38,965 nucleotides of DNA, from assembly GCA_002812745.2 (NCBI GenBank), contig NCSJ02000380.1:1-38965 (forward strand). Direction: 5' to 3'. Source of the stretch: Scytalidium lignicola (taxonomy: Eukaryota > Ascomycota > Leotiomycetes). The notes under the pieces were generated by a model, which was not told the DNA's origin, ran no database searches, and worked only from the letters and a program-made list of their open reading frames with translations. The translations under genes and the position numbers were made by a program. Below, in pieces: positions 1 to 11,279 of the stretch (position 1 is its first letter; the number at the start of each line of letters is the position of its first letter).

Positions 1-851
1 TACAAAAACGAGTGCAGAGACACTTGAACTATAAAACAAAATGTTGCAAGTGTAATACTAAAGCTTGAAATGGGAAATTTATCGATTTAATGTAACGTAC
101 CTCGTATACCCGTCAATAGGGTATCCGGATATCTACCCTATGTAGGTATCGTATCGTTCGCTCAGGGGTTGCACACAAATATGAAGTCACAAGCACTGGT
201 TGAGTTGTTACTAGAAAATCTTCCACTAAGATATTCAATTTGAGTTGAGCACGAAGCTCCATCTAACTAGGAAAACTATCTACTTATATAGACCTTCGTA
301 CCTCCTGGAGCTGGGAACCCTCCAGGCTCCAGACCCCCTGGATCCTTCGGCTCCCCCAGGTCCGTCACGTGATCCTGGAGCACGTGATCCGACTTCTTCT
401 AAGTAGAGGTTCTCTGTGTAACCAGTGTTACCGAGCCTCAGGCCTCCAAATAGAGGGGTCGTGACACTCTTAAGTCTTTAGTCTTTTAGAAGAATTATAA
501 TTCCAGAATTGTTAACTATGCTGAAGATAATAACTAAATGTGTAGATATAGGTAAACAAAGACAAAAAGATGCTAATCAACATAATCAACATGTAAGAAG
601 AAGAGTTAGCCTAATTACATTACTACTAGAGTGTATAACCTGTTGAATTAAGGCACATGAAAGTATGTAACGTAATATGAGATAACTCTGTATATATTAT
701 AGTATTATAATAACTATACAAGTAAAGAGAGCTAACTAGTAGACTACCGAAAAGGGAAGTCACGTGTAATAAACAAGATGGTGCCTAAGGCGACATACAG
801 GATATTACAACATAAAGCTTAAATGCTTAACTTTGTAGTTTACAAGCATAT
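1..851. other. AT-rich block with a small GC-rich islet
   Basis: No gene can be supported here. Most of the stretch is AT-rich with almost no CpG. An islet at about 300-460 is GC-rich, with repeated CCTGGAG/CCCCCTGGA words and two CACGTG sites. It looks like a less-mutated fragment of an old repeat. A short imperfect hairpin lies at about 116-145. Confidence 0.5.
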
Positions 852-1056
852 TGTTAGGAGTTAGGTGACGTCGGTACGTCAGCTCGGAGAGGCCTTGGCT
901 ACAGCGGGTCACGTGAACGCACTATGTATATATATACAAGGGCAAAAGGGAAAGTAAGGGGTAAGAGTTAGTTTGTATAAGGGTAGATACCTACTGTAGC
1001 TCACTTATCGCTCAGCCTGTAGTTCACTGTCTATTACCTGTCTTGGGTTCATAACA
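852..1056. mobile_element. Solo LTR, about 205 bp
   Basis: The segment starts TGTTAG and ends CATAACA, the TG...CA ends of a long terminal repeat. It contains a TATA-like run at about 924-936 followed by a purine-rich stretch, as a retroelement promoter would. The flanking five bases are catat on the left and tatat on the right, a 5-bp target duplication differing by one C-to-T change. No second copy is seen nearby, so it reads as a solo LTR left by recombination. I infer a copia-like origin only weakly, from the TGTTAG start. Confidence 0.6.
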
Positions 1057-1278
1057 TATATAATACAATTTTCTATAAGATTAACATATAGAATATCGAA
1101 GTTATTAATATATTTTAGACTAAGTTCAAGCNTTTTTATTATTTGAACCTTTTAAACAATTACAATTACATTTAATAAGCACAACTACTTGAAGAATCTT
1201 ATTTTTAAACANTTTTTTCTTCTTCTTTAGTAAATTGTATAATCTTCTCAAACATAAAGTTTAACTGTAGAAGAAGTA

Positions 1279-1641
1279 GACTGGCCGAACGGTCTGGACC
1301 GTGGACCGTTACGCTAACCTATTTAGGACTACTTTCTTTAATAATTATTATTATTAAATAAAATTTTTAAATTTTAAAGTTTTAATGTTTTTAAATATAA
1401 TTCTTTAAAAAAATTCTAAAAATAGTAATTAAATAAAGTAATATNAAAGCTTTTTTNAAAAATTATTAATCCTTGTAAGTATATTATTTAATTACTATTT
1501 TTAGAATTTTTTTAAAGAATTATATTTAAAAACATTAAAACTTTAAATTTTAAAATTTTTATTTAATAATAATAATAATTAAAGAAAGTAGTCCTAAATA
1601 GGTTAGCGTAACGGTCCACGGTCCAGACCGTTCGGCCAGTC
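1279..1641. mobile_element. Foldback MITE with 158-bp inverted arms
   Basis: Two arms, 1279-1436 and 1484-1641, are reverse complements of each other over 158 bp with about three mismatches by eye. They enclose a 47-bp spacer. The outer ends are GACTGGCCG...CGGCCAGTC and the element is flanked on both sides by TA (1277-1278 and 1642-1643), the target duplication expected for Tc1/mariner-type transposition. There is no coding capacity, so this is a non-autonomous element. The outer 60 bp are GC-rich and unmutated, unlike the AT-rich surroundings, which suggests recent insertion. Confidence 0.85.
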
Positions 1642-3300
1642 TAATTGAATTAAGGAGAAGTTAGAGTAAAAGGAAGTTAAAGGTGTTAAAGTAGAAGAAA
1701 CTAAAATAAAAAGAAGTTAACAATATTAAAGATACTAAAGTAAAAGTAAAATAAGAGGAAAACTAATACTTTAATAAAAGTAATTTGAAAACAAGAAAGT
1801 AAAAGGAGTTAAAGGTATTAAGAGTATAAAAGCTAAAAGTATTATAATTATAAGTTAACTTTACTCTTGACTATTAACTGTATACTTTATAATAAGCAAG
1901 AAATTATATTATACAAAGTAAGAAGATATGCTGAAATATAAAAAGATATCTTAATAAATAGTAAAGTACTTTAAAGAACAAGAAAGTACTTCAAGGGATA
2001 AGAAAGTATTTTAATAAGTAGTAAAATACTTTAAGAAAGGTAAATTATGTTAAGGAGGTTAAAGGAGTATGCTAAGTAATTGTAAACATATAAAAGGAAG
2101 TTAGTTAGAAAGTATACAAACAAAGGGATTCTATTAAGAAGAAGTATTAACTGAAGGCTTAAGAATGTATAGTAATCATNAAAAAAGTATAATAAGAGAG
2201 AATTATNAAAAATNAAAAGTTAAGGAGGTTATNAAAAGGTAAAAACTAGTAATTCTGTATATGAATTGATTATGTATTATTAACATAAGTTTATGTTTTC
2301 AGAGTTGAAAGAATAAGCCTTAAAGGTATTCAATAACTTGATCAAGTTTTTCTTTAATAAAAAAGACTAAAGATCNAAAAGTTTTAAAACTTACTCTTAG
2401 TAAAGGTTTAACATAAGTAAAATTACTCTTTAAACTAAAGTTATCAAAGTAACATAAATCATATAAGCTAACCTTCTTCTTCAAAGTAATAAACTGTATG
2501 TTCTGATTTGTAAGATCTAACTAATCAGTATTAGTTCACCTTTACAGTGAATATACATCTTTAATATATGAAAATAATACATGTTAATATAATAGTTTTT
2601 TTATTGTTAGTTATAAGTAAGTTTGTATTGTAATAATTATATAAGGAGTATTATTATACAATATTACTCTCCTCTATTATAACTGAACTAACCTTATCTT
2701 ATCTACACATACACTTAATCTATACATGATTCTAGCCTATATATGACTATGCTAACAGTAACTTTTTTCTTTTATTATTCTTTTTCTTATTAAAAATGTA
2801 ACTTTATCTAATTAAAGAACTTTAAACTATTTTATATATTAAAATATATAACTTATAACTTATAAAAGTCAAGTTAAAACTTATATAAAAGTAAAGTAAA
2901 GTTTTTAACATATAATATATTAATAATATTCTTTTTAGTAAAGTTTATAATATAAAATTGTAAAAGTACACTTTAATTTAAGTTCTTTACAAATAACTTT
3001 ATATTTAAGGTATTAATTTTCTTAATTAGTAAAAAGATATCTAATAATTTTATTAACTTGTAAATTTAAAAGTTTTTATAGCCTTTTAGTTCGTATAAGA
3101 TAAGTGTATTCAGGTTAGTTATATTTCAAAATACAACAGATTATTGTATAACTAAGGCTATATCGTTCTTAAAGCTTTGAAATTGGTATCTTTCTAAAGT
3201 TATAAAGTTAGTGTATTGCTTCCTTATGTTTAATAAGAATCTTATCACCTGGTTCATGCTGAAAATCAAAGGGAGGTGTTTGAGGAGTTATAGTGTATGA
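1642..3300. other. AT-rich, gene-free block
   Basis: I see no gene. The sequence is A/T-dominated and CpG-poor, with purine-rich runs of AAAGTA/AAGGAGTT words. Several Ns occur here, nearly all beside A or T homopolymers. It is probably decayed repeats, but no element boundary can be drawn. Confidence 0.5.
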
Positions 3301-3485
3301 TTTACAAATATTTTGGTGGGAGACTTACCTAAGCGACACAGACTTACGACACCCGGCTCGTAAACCGTTGGAAATACCCCGCGATTCCAACAGTTCCTTG
3401 GCACTTCTGGGCGGACCTGTGTCCCAGTCTAGGCCTACAAGGTTCTGACTTTGGCGAAGTTTCAGGCTTTCAGCGGATGTCCGGG

Positions 3486-3626
3486 ATGAGCCAGTTGAAT
3501 GAAGGTACTGAGCTCGAGATACTAGGCACCGAAGCCTTCGTCTGCGTTTTGTTTATACCTTCACTAGCGATATGGTTGGGAATAACTGGTTGGCTGGTAT
3601 CAATGCTTAATAACCCAAGAAGATAA
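3486..3626 (+). CDS. Possible 46-aa reading frame with one hydrophobic segment
   Basis: An ATG at 3486 opens a 46-codon frame ending in TAA at 3624-3626. Its second half is a hydrophobic, tryptophan-bearing stretch (CVLFIPSLAIWLGITGWLVS) that could span a membrane. A possible 3' splice site (TTTCAG) lies just upstream, so it could be the last exon of something larger rather than a gene by itself. I recognise no family. It could equally be chance. Confidence 0.2.
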   Translation: MSQLNEGTELEILGTEAFVCVLFIPSLAIWLGITGWLVSMLNNPRR

Positions 3627-4436
3627 TTCCTTGAGATGGAGAGGACTCAAGACAGCCACAACCAAGAAAGCAAACTATTGTTGAGCAGAATATCAGGTAC
3701 ACTCCCTTCTTTAGACTTTTATTCGGTATCTGACAGTATTGATAGGTTATTGGAGATAGGTTATTGGAAAGCAAACACTCCCCAGGCTATTCAGATCACA
3801 ACCCACAAATTGCAGCCATCGACCATATCAGTATTGCCTGGTCTAATAACCAGAGCGCTCTCAGGACCAACGATTCTCCTGCCTCTGCCAAAGAAGAGCG
3901 ACAACCCATCCAACAGTGTACAGATCGCGGCTCTCTAAGGCCTTGGGGCAGCGAAGTTATGCCGATAATCAAAACTAAATGAATAATGAAGAATTCTTCC
4001 TTTTCTGTTTCGAATAATTAGCTTTACAATTAAGCAAATCGCTTTACATACAAGAAATGGGTCTGAGTGTGGCCATTGCGACATTTGAAAGGGAATTTAT
4101 ATCCTTGTATTGCTATCTACTAGCCTCTTAATATATAGCAGCCAGGCTCATGAATTTGACCTTTCAGTGTTTCCTGTCCTCGTGTTAATCTCAATCGCGC
4201 CAGAATATCTCTATAAAATGCGTGTCGCTATGCCTGCTGCTTTGGTGTCCTGCACCTTATATTATTATCTATCCTTTCCACCCTTGTAGTTCTGTCCTAA
4301 GTTCGTCTGGGATGTTATAGGCTTTATGAATCCTTTTTATCATTGGGCACTAGCAACATATCTGTGTGAATATTAGTGCCTTTTCCTCTCCACGTAGAAC
4401 AGACTCGAGGATGTAAAGAGCCTCACCTAATTGTAC
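3627..4436. other. Normal-composition stretch without an assignable gene
   Basis: Two overlapping plus-strand frames (3636-3938 and 3764-3982) share the stretch. Reading from one into the other at about 3780 gives a serine-, glutamine- and asparagine-rich polypeptide that could be a relic of a retroelement gag-like gene. I cannot support a functional gene. The rest, 3985-4436, shows nothing clear. Confidence 0.3.
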
Positions 4437-4887
4437 TTAGTGATCGTATTTCTTGATGAACCAATACATAGATCCCCCGACGCCGAAGATACAAACTAAT
4501 ACTAGTTCAAGGTAAGTTAAATGAATCGGAATGCAATCAAGAGGCGACAGGGGCGGCAGAAGAGGAACTCACTAACGACAATTGCCTCTACTCCAGTGTG
4601 ATCTATCTGTCTCTTTAACAGGACACCGCTAACCTCAGTCAACCCCTCCTTGACGAGCCGGGAATAAAGAACGGGCATTACTACTAGAAGAAAAGGGTAA
4701 TTCTAAGAAAGCCTCAACAGAGAATGAAAGGGGAATTTGAAGGACAGCCTATGATCACCTGGATCAAAAGTCTCGATGTCATCGATCAAGCCAAGCAAGT
4801 TCTGGTGCTTGATATTAAGTATTTGGATAGACAGTTGTCAGCCAGCTGGCAATTAGCTGATACCAAGACGGGAGTTCGACGCCACAT
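4437..4887 (-). CDS. Small single-pass membrane protein, four-exon model, about 80 aa
   Basis: Hand-built model: exons 4887-4864, 4801-4759, 4683-4573 and 4501-4437. All junctions keep frame. The introns (62, 75 and 71 nt) begin GTATCA, GTGATC and GTGAGT and end CAG, TAG and TAG; one contains a CTGAC branch-like site. The product starts MWRRTP, has a charged middle, and ends in a hydrophobic segment of about 18 residues (VVILVCIFGVGGSMYWF) followed by a short basic tail, IKKYDH. That shape is typical of a single-pass or tail-anchored protein of an organelle membrane. I recognise no family. The last intron and exon are the strongest part. An alternative start is the in-frame ATG at 4678, giving 56 aa. 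The frame is also open some way upstream of 4887, so a longer 5' end or a relic cannot be excluded. Confidence 0.45.
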
Positions 4888-5270
4888 GTTTCGCACGAGG
4901 TGTTTACTTCTGTACGGGCACAAATAATTGTACCTTTTGTCTGCGATTTCAAGGTGTATTTAGACTAGGTATGGTCGGAAACATCAAAATCCTGAAGCAT
5001 TATTGGCTATCACAGCAGAATCTTCGACAGATGCACAGACAAGAAAAGTATGGTTGTTTTAGCTTGTATGAAAACGGAATCATGATTCGATAAATGGGCT
5101 CAAACCACTAGAAATGGGCTCATATGTCGTAGCTGGACTGTGTAGGAGTAGTAGGCGAGAAATCTGGCACGTTTGAGCTTTTGAAACAAGGAGGATCTGC
5201 GACGTTTGTATAGGCGTTTACGTGTAATTATTGTCGTAAACTGTGGCTTGGTTCTTCATCGCTTGCATGT
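4888..5270. other. Intergenic, no gene seen
   Basis: No supportable gene. An 11-base word, aaatgggctca, occurs twice about 20 bp apart near 5094-5125. The segment leads into the inverted-repeat element that follows. Confidence 0.4.
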
Positions 5271-5492
5271 GTACGGAGGTCGCGGTAATATATGTAACCG
5301 GACTTATGCCAAGGCGCTAATCATTTGGCGCCAGAAATGCCCTATAGTTATGGCGGCCTTCAGGCTGTTAGTGCCCTATAATTATAGGGTACTTCAAGCA
5401 TCTCGCACACTAAAAGGCCTGTAACATCCAACGGCACACGCAAAACTAGCGTCTTGGCGTGGTCCGGTAACTTTTTACCGCGACCTCTGTAC
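5271..5492. mobile_element. Short element with terminal inverted repeats of about 47 bp
   Basis: The left end (5271-5320) and the reverse complement of the right end (about 5445-5492) match over about 47 bp. Both begin GTAC[G/A]GAGGTCGCGGTAA and continue through ACCGGAC and GCCAAG[G/A]CGCTA. Most differences are G/A or C/T. The 222-bp unit has no coding capacity. A perfect 16-bp palindrome, ccctataattataggg, sits inside at 5374-5389. It reads as a MITE or an internally deleted DNA transposon. I cannot fix the target duplication, so the superfamily is open. Confidence 0.6.
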
Positions 5493-7096
5493 AAGGGGAC
5501 ATGTTAGAAATGATTGACTTAATTATTTTTGTTTTGCTTTTTATTTTGCTAGCTAAATAAGTTTTACCCTCCATATAACTTTTTGCTTCAATACAATTGT
5601 TTAAGGATTTTCTATATATTTTTCAGTTAGATTCAAATTTGGTAATTTAGGATGTTAATCAATTAAATTAATATAGCAAAGTGCAAGGATGATAGAAGTG
5701 AGAACAAGAACAAGCAAATACTGTAAAAAGGGGTTACAGTATGTCACTGTATGTGAACACTTGTCTGAGTGAACATGCTTATTTACACTAAAACTCACTT
5801 ACTTCAGCTTGTATTTAATTTTTATTAATACTTTAAATTTTATTTTATTTTCAGTTTAATCAATACATTTTAATAAAATATTTAATATATCTTAAACTTA
5901 AAAATCTTGAAGTATTGTAAAAGTTGTAATAATTATTTGAAATTAGCATAATTCATTTCTTATACAAATTAAGCGAAATTTGTATGAGAGATAGTGTTAG
6001 AATTGATTAGAATAGATTAGAATACAGAGCATTATTCTAATCTAATCAAATGGTCAAAATCTGTTAATCAAATTAAATCAAATATTATTCAAATNAAAAA
6101 TTATGTGATAACACTAAGTCTATTTAAGTGTAATTTTTGATCAAATATATATTATGTAAAGGGGTGTTAAGAAATACTCGTACACCAACAAGCTAATCAT
6201 TTGTGTGATATACTCAAAATCTATGCTGCTTTAATACTTGTAAGCAACTGTACTGTTTTCAATTTTTAATGTTATATAATTATTCTGTAAAGTAACTAAA
6301 ATAACAAGAAAAGTCTCTTGATTTAATAAGAAAAACTCTTACTTGTAAAGAGGAGTTGTTATAAGACCTCTAAGGACATAGCAACATAAGCTTAGGCTAG
6401 TTACTCTTGTAAGGTTTATGTAAAAGTAAATTGTCTGTAATTATAATAAACAAGTATATATTGTAAAGTTATAACTTAAGTTGAATATGAGGTTCTTAAT
6501 TAAAGCTTAAAGAGTATGTTCTTATATAAACAATTACATTTCTTAAGTTTAACTAGTCTAACCTAGTATAACCTTATACTTCTTATATTAATGTATACCT
6601 CTTATATAAGTTNTATAACTTAATACTCTTATTAGATCATTAACGCCTTATAAGCTATTTTCCAATACTTATTAGATTATGATAATAAGATTTATAACNA
6701 TTNAAATATTTTTTTACTATTAATTAATAACTTATTCTATTAATTATATTTAAAAAATAAAATGTTTAAACTTAATAATTTTTACTTAAATTAGTTAAAT
6801 AATATTAAGAATAAGTAAATTTATAATAAAATAATTGTTAAATAAATAATAAAAGTATTTAAACTTTTATTAAAAAGAATATATATTAAGATTAAAAAGT
6901 TATTAATTTATAACTGTTAAACNTTTTAAAATCGTTTTAATTATATTNAAATAAATTAACNTTTTAAAAGAGTTAAAAATATTAACTTAATTATATTCTA
7001 AATTAGAGAAGATATTAAATATTATTATTATTACTTTATATTAAAGTTAGGAAATTATTCAATTAATTAAAATTCTTAAAGATTATATAAATTATT
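5493..7096. other. AT-rich, gene-free block
   Basis: Composition drops sharply to A/T just after 5500. No gene or intact element is visible. Near 6000-6050 the words GATTAGAATAGATTAGAATA and ATTCTAATCTAATCAAAT form a loose inverted pair. Ns adjoin A/T homopolymers. Confidence 0.5.
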
Positions 7097-7288
7097 TGTT
7101 AGTAGAATAGTAATTATGTACATATAATATTCATATGTTATTATAAGTTAATCTTGATTAAGTAATAAGAATAAGTAAAGCTTTTACAACTTTACTCTTT
7201 TACCTTTAATTGTATAATAATTATGGATTAGCACAATAGTATATTATGTATATTACATTTTATATTATATATTATAAGTGAATCAACA
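7097..7288 (+). repeat. LTR-like interspersed repeat, copy 1
   Basis: This 192-bp segment runs from TGTTAG to CAACA. It matches the reverse complement of 37802-37995 at roughly 85-90% by eye, best in its first 110 bp. The TG...CA ends suggest a solo LTR. Flanking bases do not give a clean target duplication. Confidence 0.5.
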
Positions 7289-7384
7289 CTGATCAGTTTA
7301 TATATAAAAATCAAAAGATTATCGTTTAATTAGTAAGATATTCAGTAATCTCCTTTTAAAGTTAAATCTCAAGAGATTACAACT

Positions 7385-7651
7385 TGTCAAGGCCTTAGTG
7401 CACTAATCATGTGAAAGGGGGAAAAGGATAGTAGTCTAAGTCTTAGCCATTCCTTAGCTGCTGACTCCCGTCTATAAAAAAGGGGGTTTCCCTTTCTTTT
7501 TGACAAGAGTCAGAGATCAATCTTATAATTTTAGAAGAGTACTAAGTTTTAGAGCAAATCTACACTTAACCAACTATTATCTCATTGCTAGTCTCTTATT
7601 ATGTTTCAGCCTTCTGGTCTCTCTTCACTTTATGTATAGATACCCTTAACA
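7385..7651 (+). repeat. Left LTR
   Basis: The 267-bp left repeat begins TGTCAAGG and ends CCCTTAACA, with a CTATAAAAAAGGGGG promoter box at about 7473. It is less mutated than the right copy, for example keeping ATCATGTG where the right copy has ATTACAT. Confidence 0.75.
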
Positions 7652-10600
7652 CAACTATTGTTTAATTAAATGCTTAATAGTTCTTTTACAAAGTTGAAAT
7701 CCATTAATCAAAAGGGAAAACAATTATTTAACAATTATAACTTGATTAATAAGACATTTAACAATCTCTTTTTATAATTATTATTATTAAACTTATTTTT
7801 GCTAAAAACAATACATTTAGTTAAATGTCAAGTAATCTACTTATAAAGTTATATAATCAGTTAATTAACTAATTCTATTTGAAAAACTACTCTTTTACCT
7901 TTTATTTTTATCAATTTCAACTTAAAAACTATTACTTTCTTTATTACTTTTATTCTAAACCAAAAATAATATGTTAAACTATTAAAATTATAATCTTTTA
8001 ACTTACTTTCACTTTTATTACAAAATTACAAGCTTTTACAAGTATACAGAAAAACTCTAAGAGCTTATAAAACTTTATATTCAAGAAGACTAAAAAGTTA
8101 TTATACTCTTAAAAAATTTTTGTCCAAGCTTTTATAACTATAAAGTTTATTACTTATAAGTAAATACTCTTTATACTTATATATAATTAGCTTTATTTTA
8201 TAACTAATTAAGTACTTTATACTAGTATTAGTAAATTATACATGTATAACTTAAGAATAATAAGAAACATAATAAAAATAAAAGACATAACAAAGAATAT
8301 AAAGGAAAACAAACTAAAAATTATTATNAAAAATAACAAAAAATACTATAAAGGTAAATTAAAAAGTATAAATTAAAAAATGGAAATGAAAAATAATAAT
8401 CAAACTTATAAAGAACAACTAACTTAAATTCTTAAAAACTAAAGTTTATAAATATTATCTTAATAAGAGAAGTAATATAAANTTTTTAAGACTTATTCTA
8501 AGATGATTTCAAGGACTTTACTATTAATTACTTTAGAATAATTCTCTAGAAAAAGTTACAAAACTTATATAATTACCTTTATTATAATAATATATAAATA
8601 ATGCATAATAATAAGAATATTATAATTATTTAAACTTTTATAAATGTATTATAAGAAGAAGAAGAATATGTATAAGATAAGGAAAACCTTAAAAATACTC
8701 TTTATAACCTTTAAAAAGGACTTATCACCTTTATAATTATTATACTCTTTAAAACCATTTAACTTATAAACTTTTAAATTAGCTTTAAAGTTCTTAATTC
8801 TATATTTATAAGCTAGGAATTAAATACCTTTATAACCTCTTAAAGTAAATAACAATTTTATAAACTATAATAAAATTATAACCTTAAAGTTAAGAAAAAG
8901 TAAAGAAGACTTAGAAAGCTAATAATTACTTTATAATAAAGGTGATTAATGTACTTTAGGTAATTTTTCATAAAGTATAATATAAAACATAATTGTAAGA
9001 AAGAAAACATTATAAGACAACAGTCTGAATTCATCTAAAATATATTTAACTAAGAATTTAATACTAACCTAGTATTAATTAAGTAAAAGACTAGCTTTAA
9101 CCTTATNAAAGCAAGTAAAAAGAGAAATTGAACACTTAAGCTTTAACCTTATAAAGAGTAAATAAGAGAAGAATAAGAATTATACCTTATTATCATCATT
9201 ATCATCTTTATCATTACCTTCATTATTAAAGGTCTCTTTTACCTTAAGATGTTATTCTTTGATTAATACTTACTTAACAACAACTATATAAATAACTTAT
9301 TACTTTATTATAATTTATACAAAAACCTTCTACTTCTTTAAAGAGACTTATTATATCCTTAGATATCTTCTTTAATGAACAACTTAACAACTCTAATGTT
9401 AAGATACTTTTCTCTTTTTGCTTAATTAACTCTTCTTACTTAAGTTTTTAAAGATGTAAAAGTATACTTTTAGAATTCTTAATAAATTAAAGGCTTTTCA
9501 AAATAGTTACTTATATTATTTTGACATTATCCTAGTACTAAGTTAACAAAAGCTTAATATTAACAATAATTATTATATTAAAACTTATGTTAAGAATGTT
9601 GTTATACATGATAATAACAGTATAAAGTGCTTTGCTTTATGCTTTTAACAAACTAGTTAGTTAGTAAGAGGTTAACAAGTGATTAGTCATCAGTTCACAA
9701 GAGTAAACAAAGAAGAAAGGATATACTTACTAAAAGATAAACCTTATTATTTTGCTTATAATATGAATATTTTGAAGATTAGCTTATAAAACATTAATTA
9801 AGTAATTATATAACAATAATAAAGTAATTATATAATAATAGTTATAACTTATTAGTATTATTTATACATTATTGTAAAATATTAACTTTTTACTTAAACA
9901 AGTTATAAAGACATTATTAACATAATACTTCTTTATTAATAAGAACAAGGAGTTTAACATTTGCTAGTATTATCATAAGAGCTTAGTAAGAGGTTAACAA
10001 GTATTATAACTAGAGTTAAACAAGAGTATAAAAGAAAGAAGAGATATTCTAAAACTAAGTAAAAGGTATAAGGCAAGTTGAATTNAAAAAATCNAAAAAA
10101 GAGTATAACAAAGAATAAGTTATAACTTAACAAAAGACAATTCTATTGTATAATTCTTTAAACAAGGAAGTAATAATTAAACAAAGGTGAAAGTGTTATA
10201 TAAAAGTATAAAACNAAAAGTGAAGTAAGAAAGTGAAAAGCAAATTAAATTAGAAGATTAAAGAAGAGTATAACAAAGAGTAAGTTATAGTTTAACAAGA
10301 GACAATTCTACTTTGAAGATCTTAACAAATGAAGATAAAAGNAAAAAGAAGTATAATAAAAGGAAAGATAACAAGAAAGCTATAACTTAACAAAAGTTAT
10401 ACTAATAGAAAGTTATAGTTAATGCTTAGNAAAAAGAAGTAAAATCAAAGGAGAGAATACTTATTTAAATAAATATATACAATAACCTAAGGTTCAGAGA
10501 ATATTATTATTAAGGCTTTTCTCAATAAATATATTTAATATAATAAAGTTATGTTAAAAGAATAAAAGTAATAATATCCTTATTATAAAGCTTAATATTA

Positions 10601-10955
10601 TTTATAATTACTAAGTTATAAACAAGTTATAATTTAAAAAAGAAGTTTATAATAAGAATAAAATGTTTAACTATTAACCTTATTATAACTTGTAATGTTA
10701 AATTGAAAGAACAAAGAAAGATCTTTAAAGCTTAGTAGAAAGTTTGTTAAAGTTTTATTATAAGGTTAATATTAAGAGGTATTTTATATTTGTTAAAATA
10801 ATAAACATATTAAGGTATTAAAGTTAAGAGTGTTAAGTTTAATACTCTTTATTTAAAGTTTAATTATAAAATAAAAGAATATTATATTCTATCATTACAT
10901 CTTAATAAGTAGTTTGACAATAACTCTTAAGGACAAGATCTTAAAAGAGAGGAGA
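7652..10955. repeat. Retroelement interior with internal direct repeats
   Basis: No gag or pol frame survives. Two direct repeats are visible. The word TTAGTAAGAGGTTAACAAG occurs near 9660 and again near 9987. A block containing GAGTATAACAAAGA and ACAATTCTA occurs at about 10100-10145 and about 10265-10310. They may be tandem duplications predating decay. Confidence 0.45.
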
Positions 10956-11213
10956 TATTATCAGTAGGCTAATTACATAAAGGAAAGAAGAATAAGGGTC
11001 TAAGTCTTAATTACTCTTTAGCTGTTGACTCCTGTTTATAAAAAGGGGGTTTTCCCCTTCTCTTTAACAGAAGTCAGAGATTAATCTTGTAATTTTAGAA
11101 GAGTTAAGTTTTAGAGCGAATCTATATCTAACTAACTGCTATCTCATTATTAGTCTCCTATTATGTTTCAGCCTCTTGGTCTCTCTTCACTTTATGTACA
11201 AATACCCTTAACA
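10956..11213 (+). repeat. Right LTR
   Basis: The right repeat starts TATTATCAG, readable as TGTTATCAG after one G-to-A change, immediately after a polypurine run. It ends CCCTTAACA. Compared with the left copy it shows mostly C-to-T and G-to-A changes. Confidence 0.7.
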
Positions 11214-11279
11214 TAATTATAATACATATATTAAGAAGTAATAATCAAAATCAGTTGGTTTTATAAGTACAATCCATNA

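Larger units (their letters stand above)
7385..11213 (+). mobile_element. Decayed LTR retroelement, 3.8 kb
   Basis: Two direct repeats, 7385-7651 and about 10956-11213, carry the same landmarks in the same order: a CTATAAAAA promoter box, a CAGAGAT/CAGAGATTAATCTT block, TTATGTTTCAGCC, CTCTTCACTTTATGTA and a final CCCTTAACA. A polypurine run (aaaagagaggaga) lies directly before the right repeat, as expected for a plus-strand primer, which fixes the orientation. The flanks, caact on the left and taatt on the right, differ only by C-to-T and so fit one 5-bp target duplication. The 3.3-kb interior has no reading frame, is shorter than an autonomous element, and is almost pure A/T. I infer a RIP-killed, possibly internally deleted element. 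Confidence 0.75.

Noticed and set aside
116..145. Hairpin-like ATAGGGTATCC...TACCCTAT
   Set aside because: The arms are short and imperfect, with no terminator or RNA gene context in a fungal repeat block.
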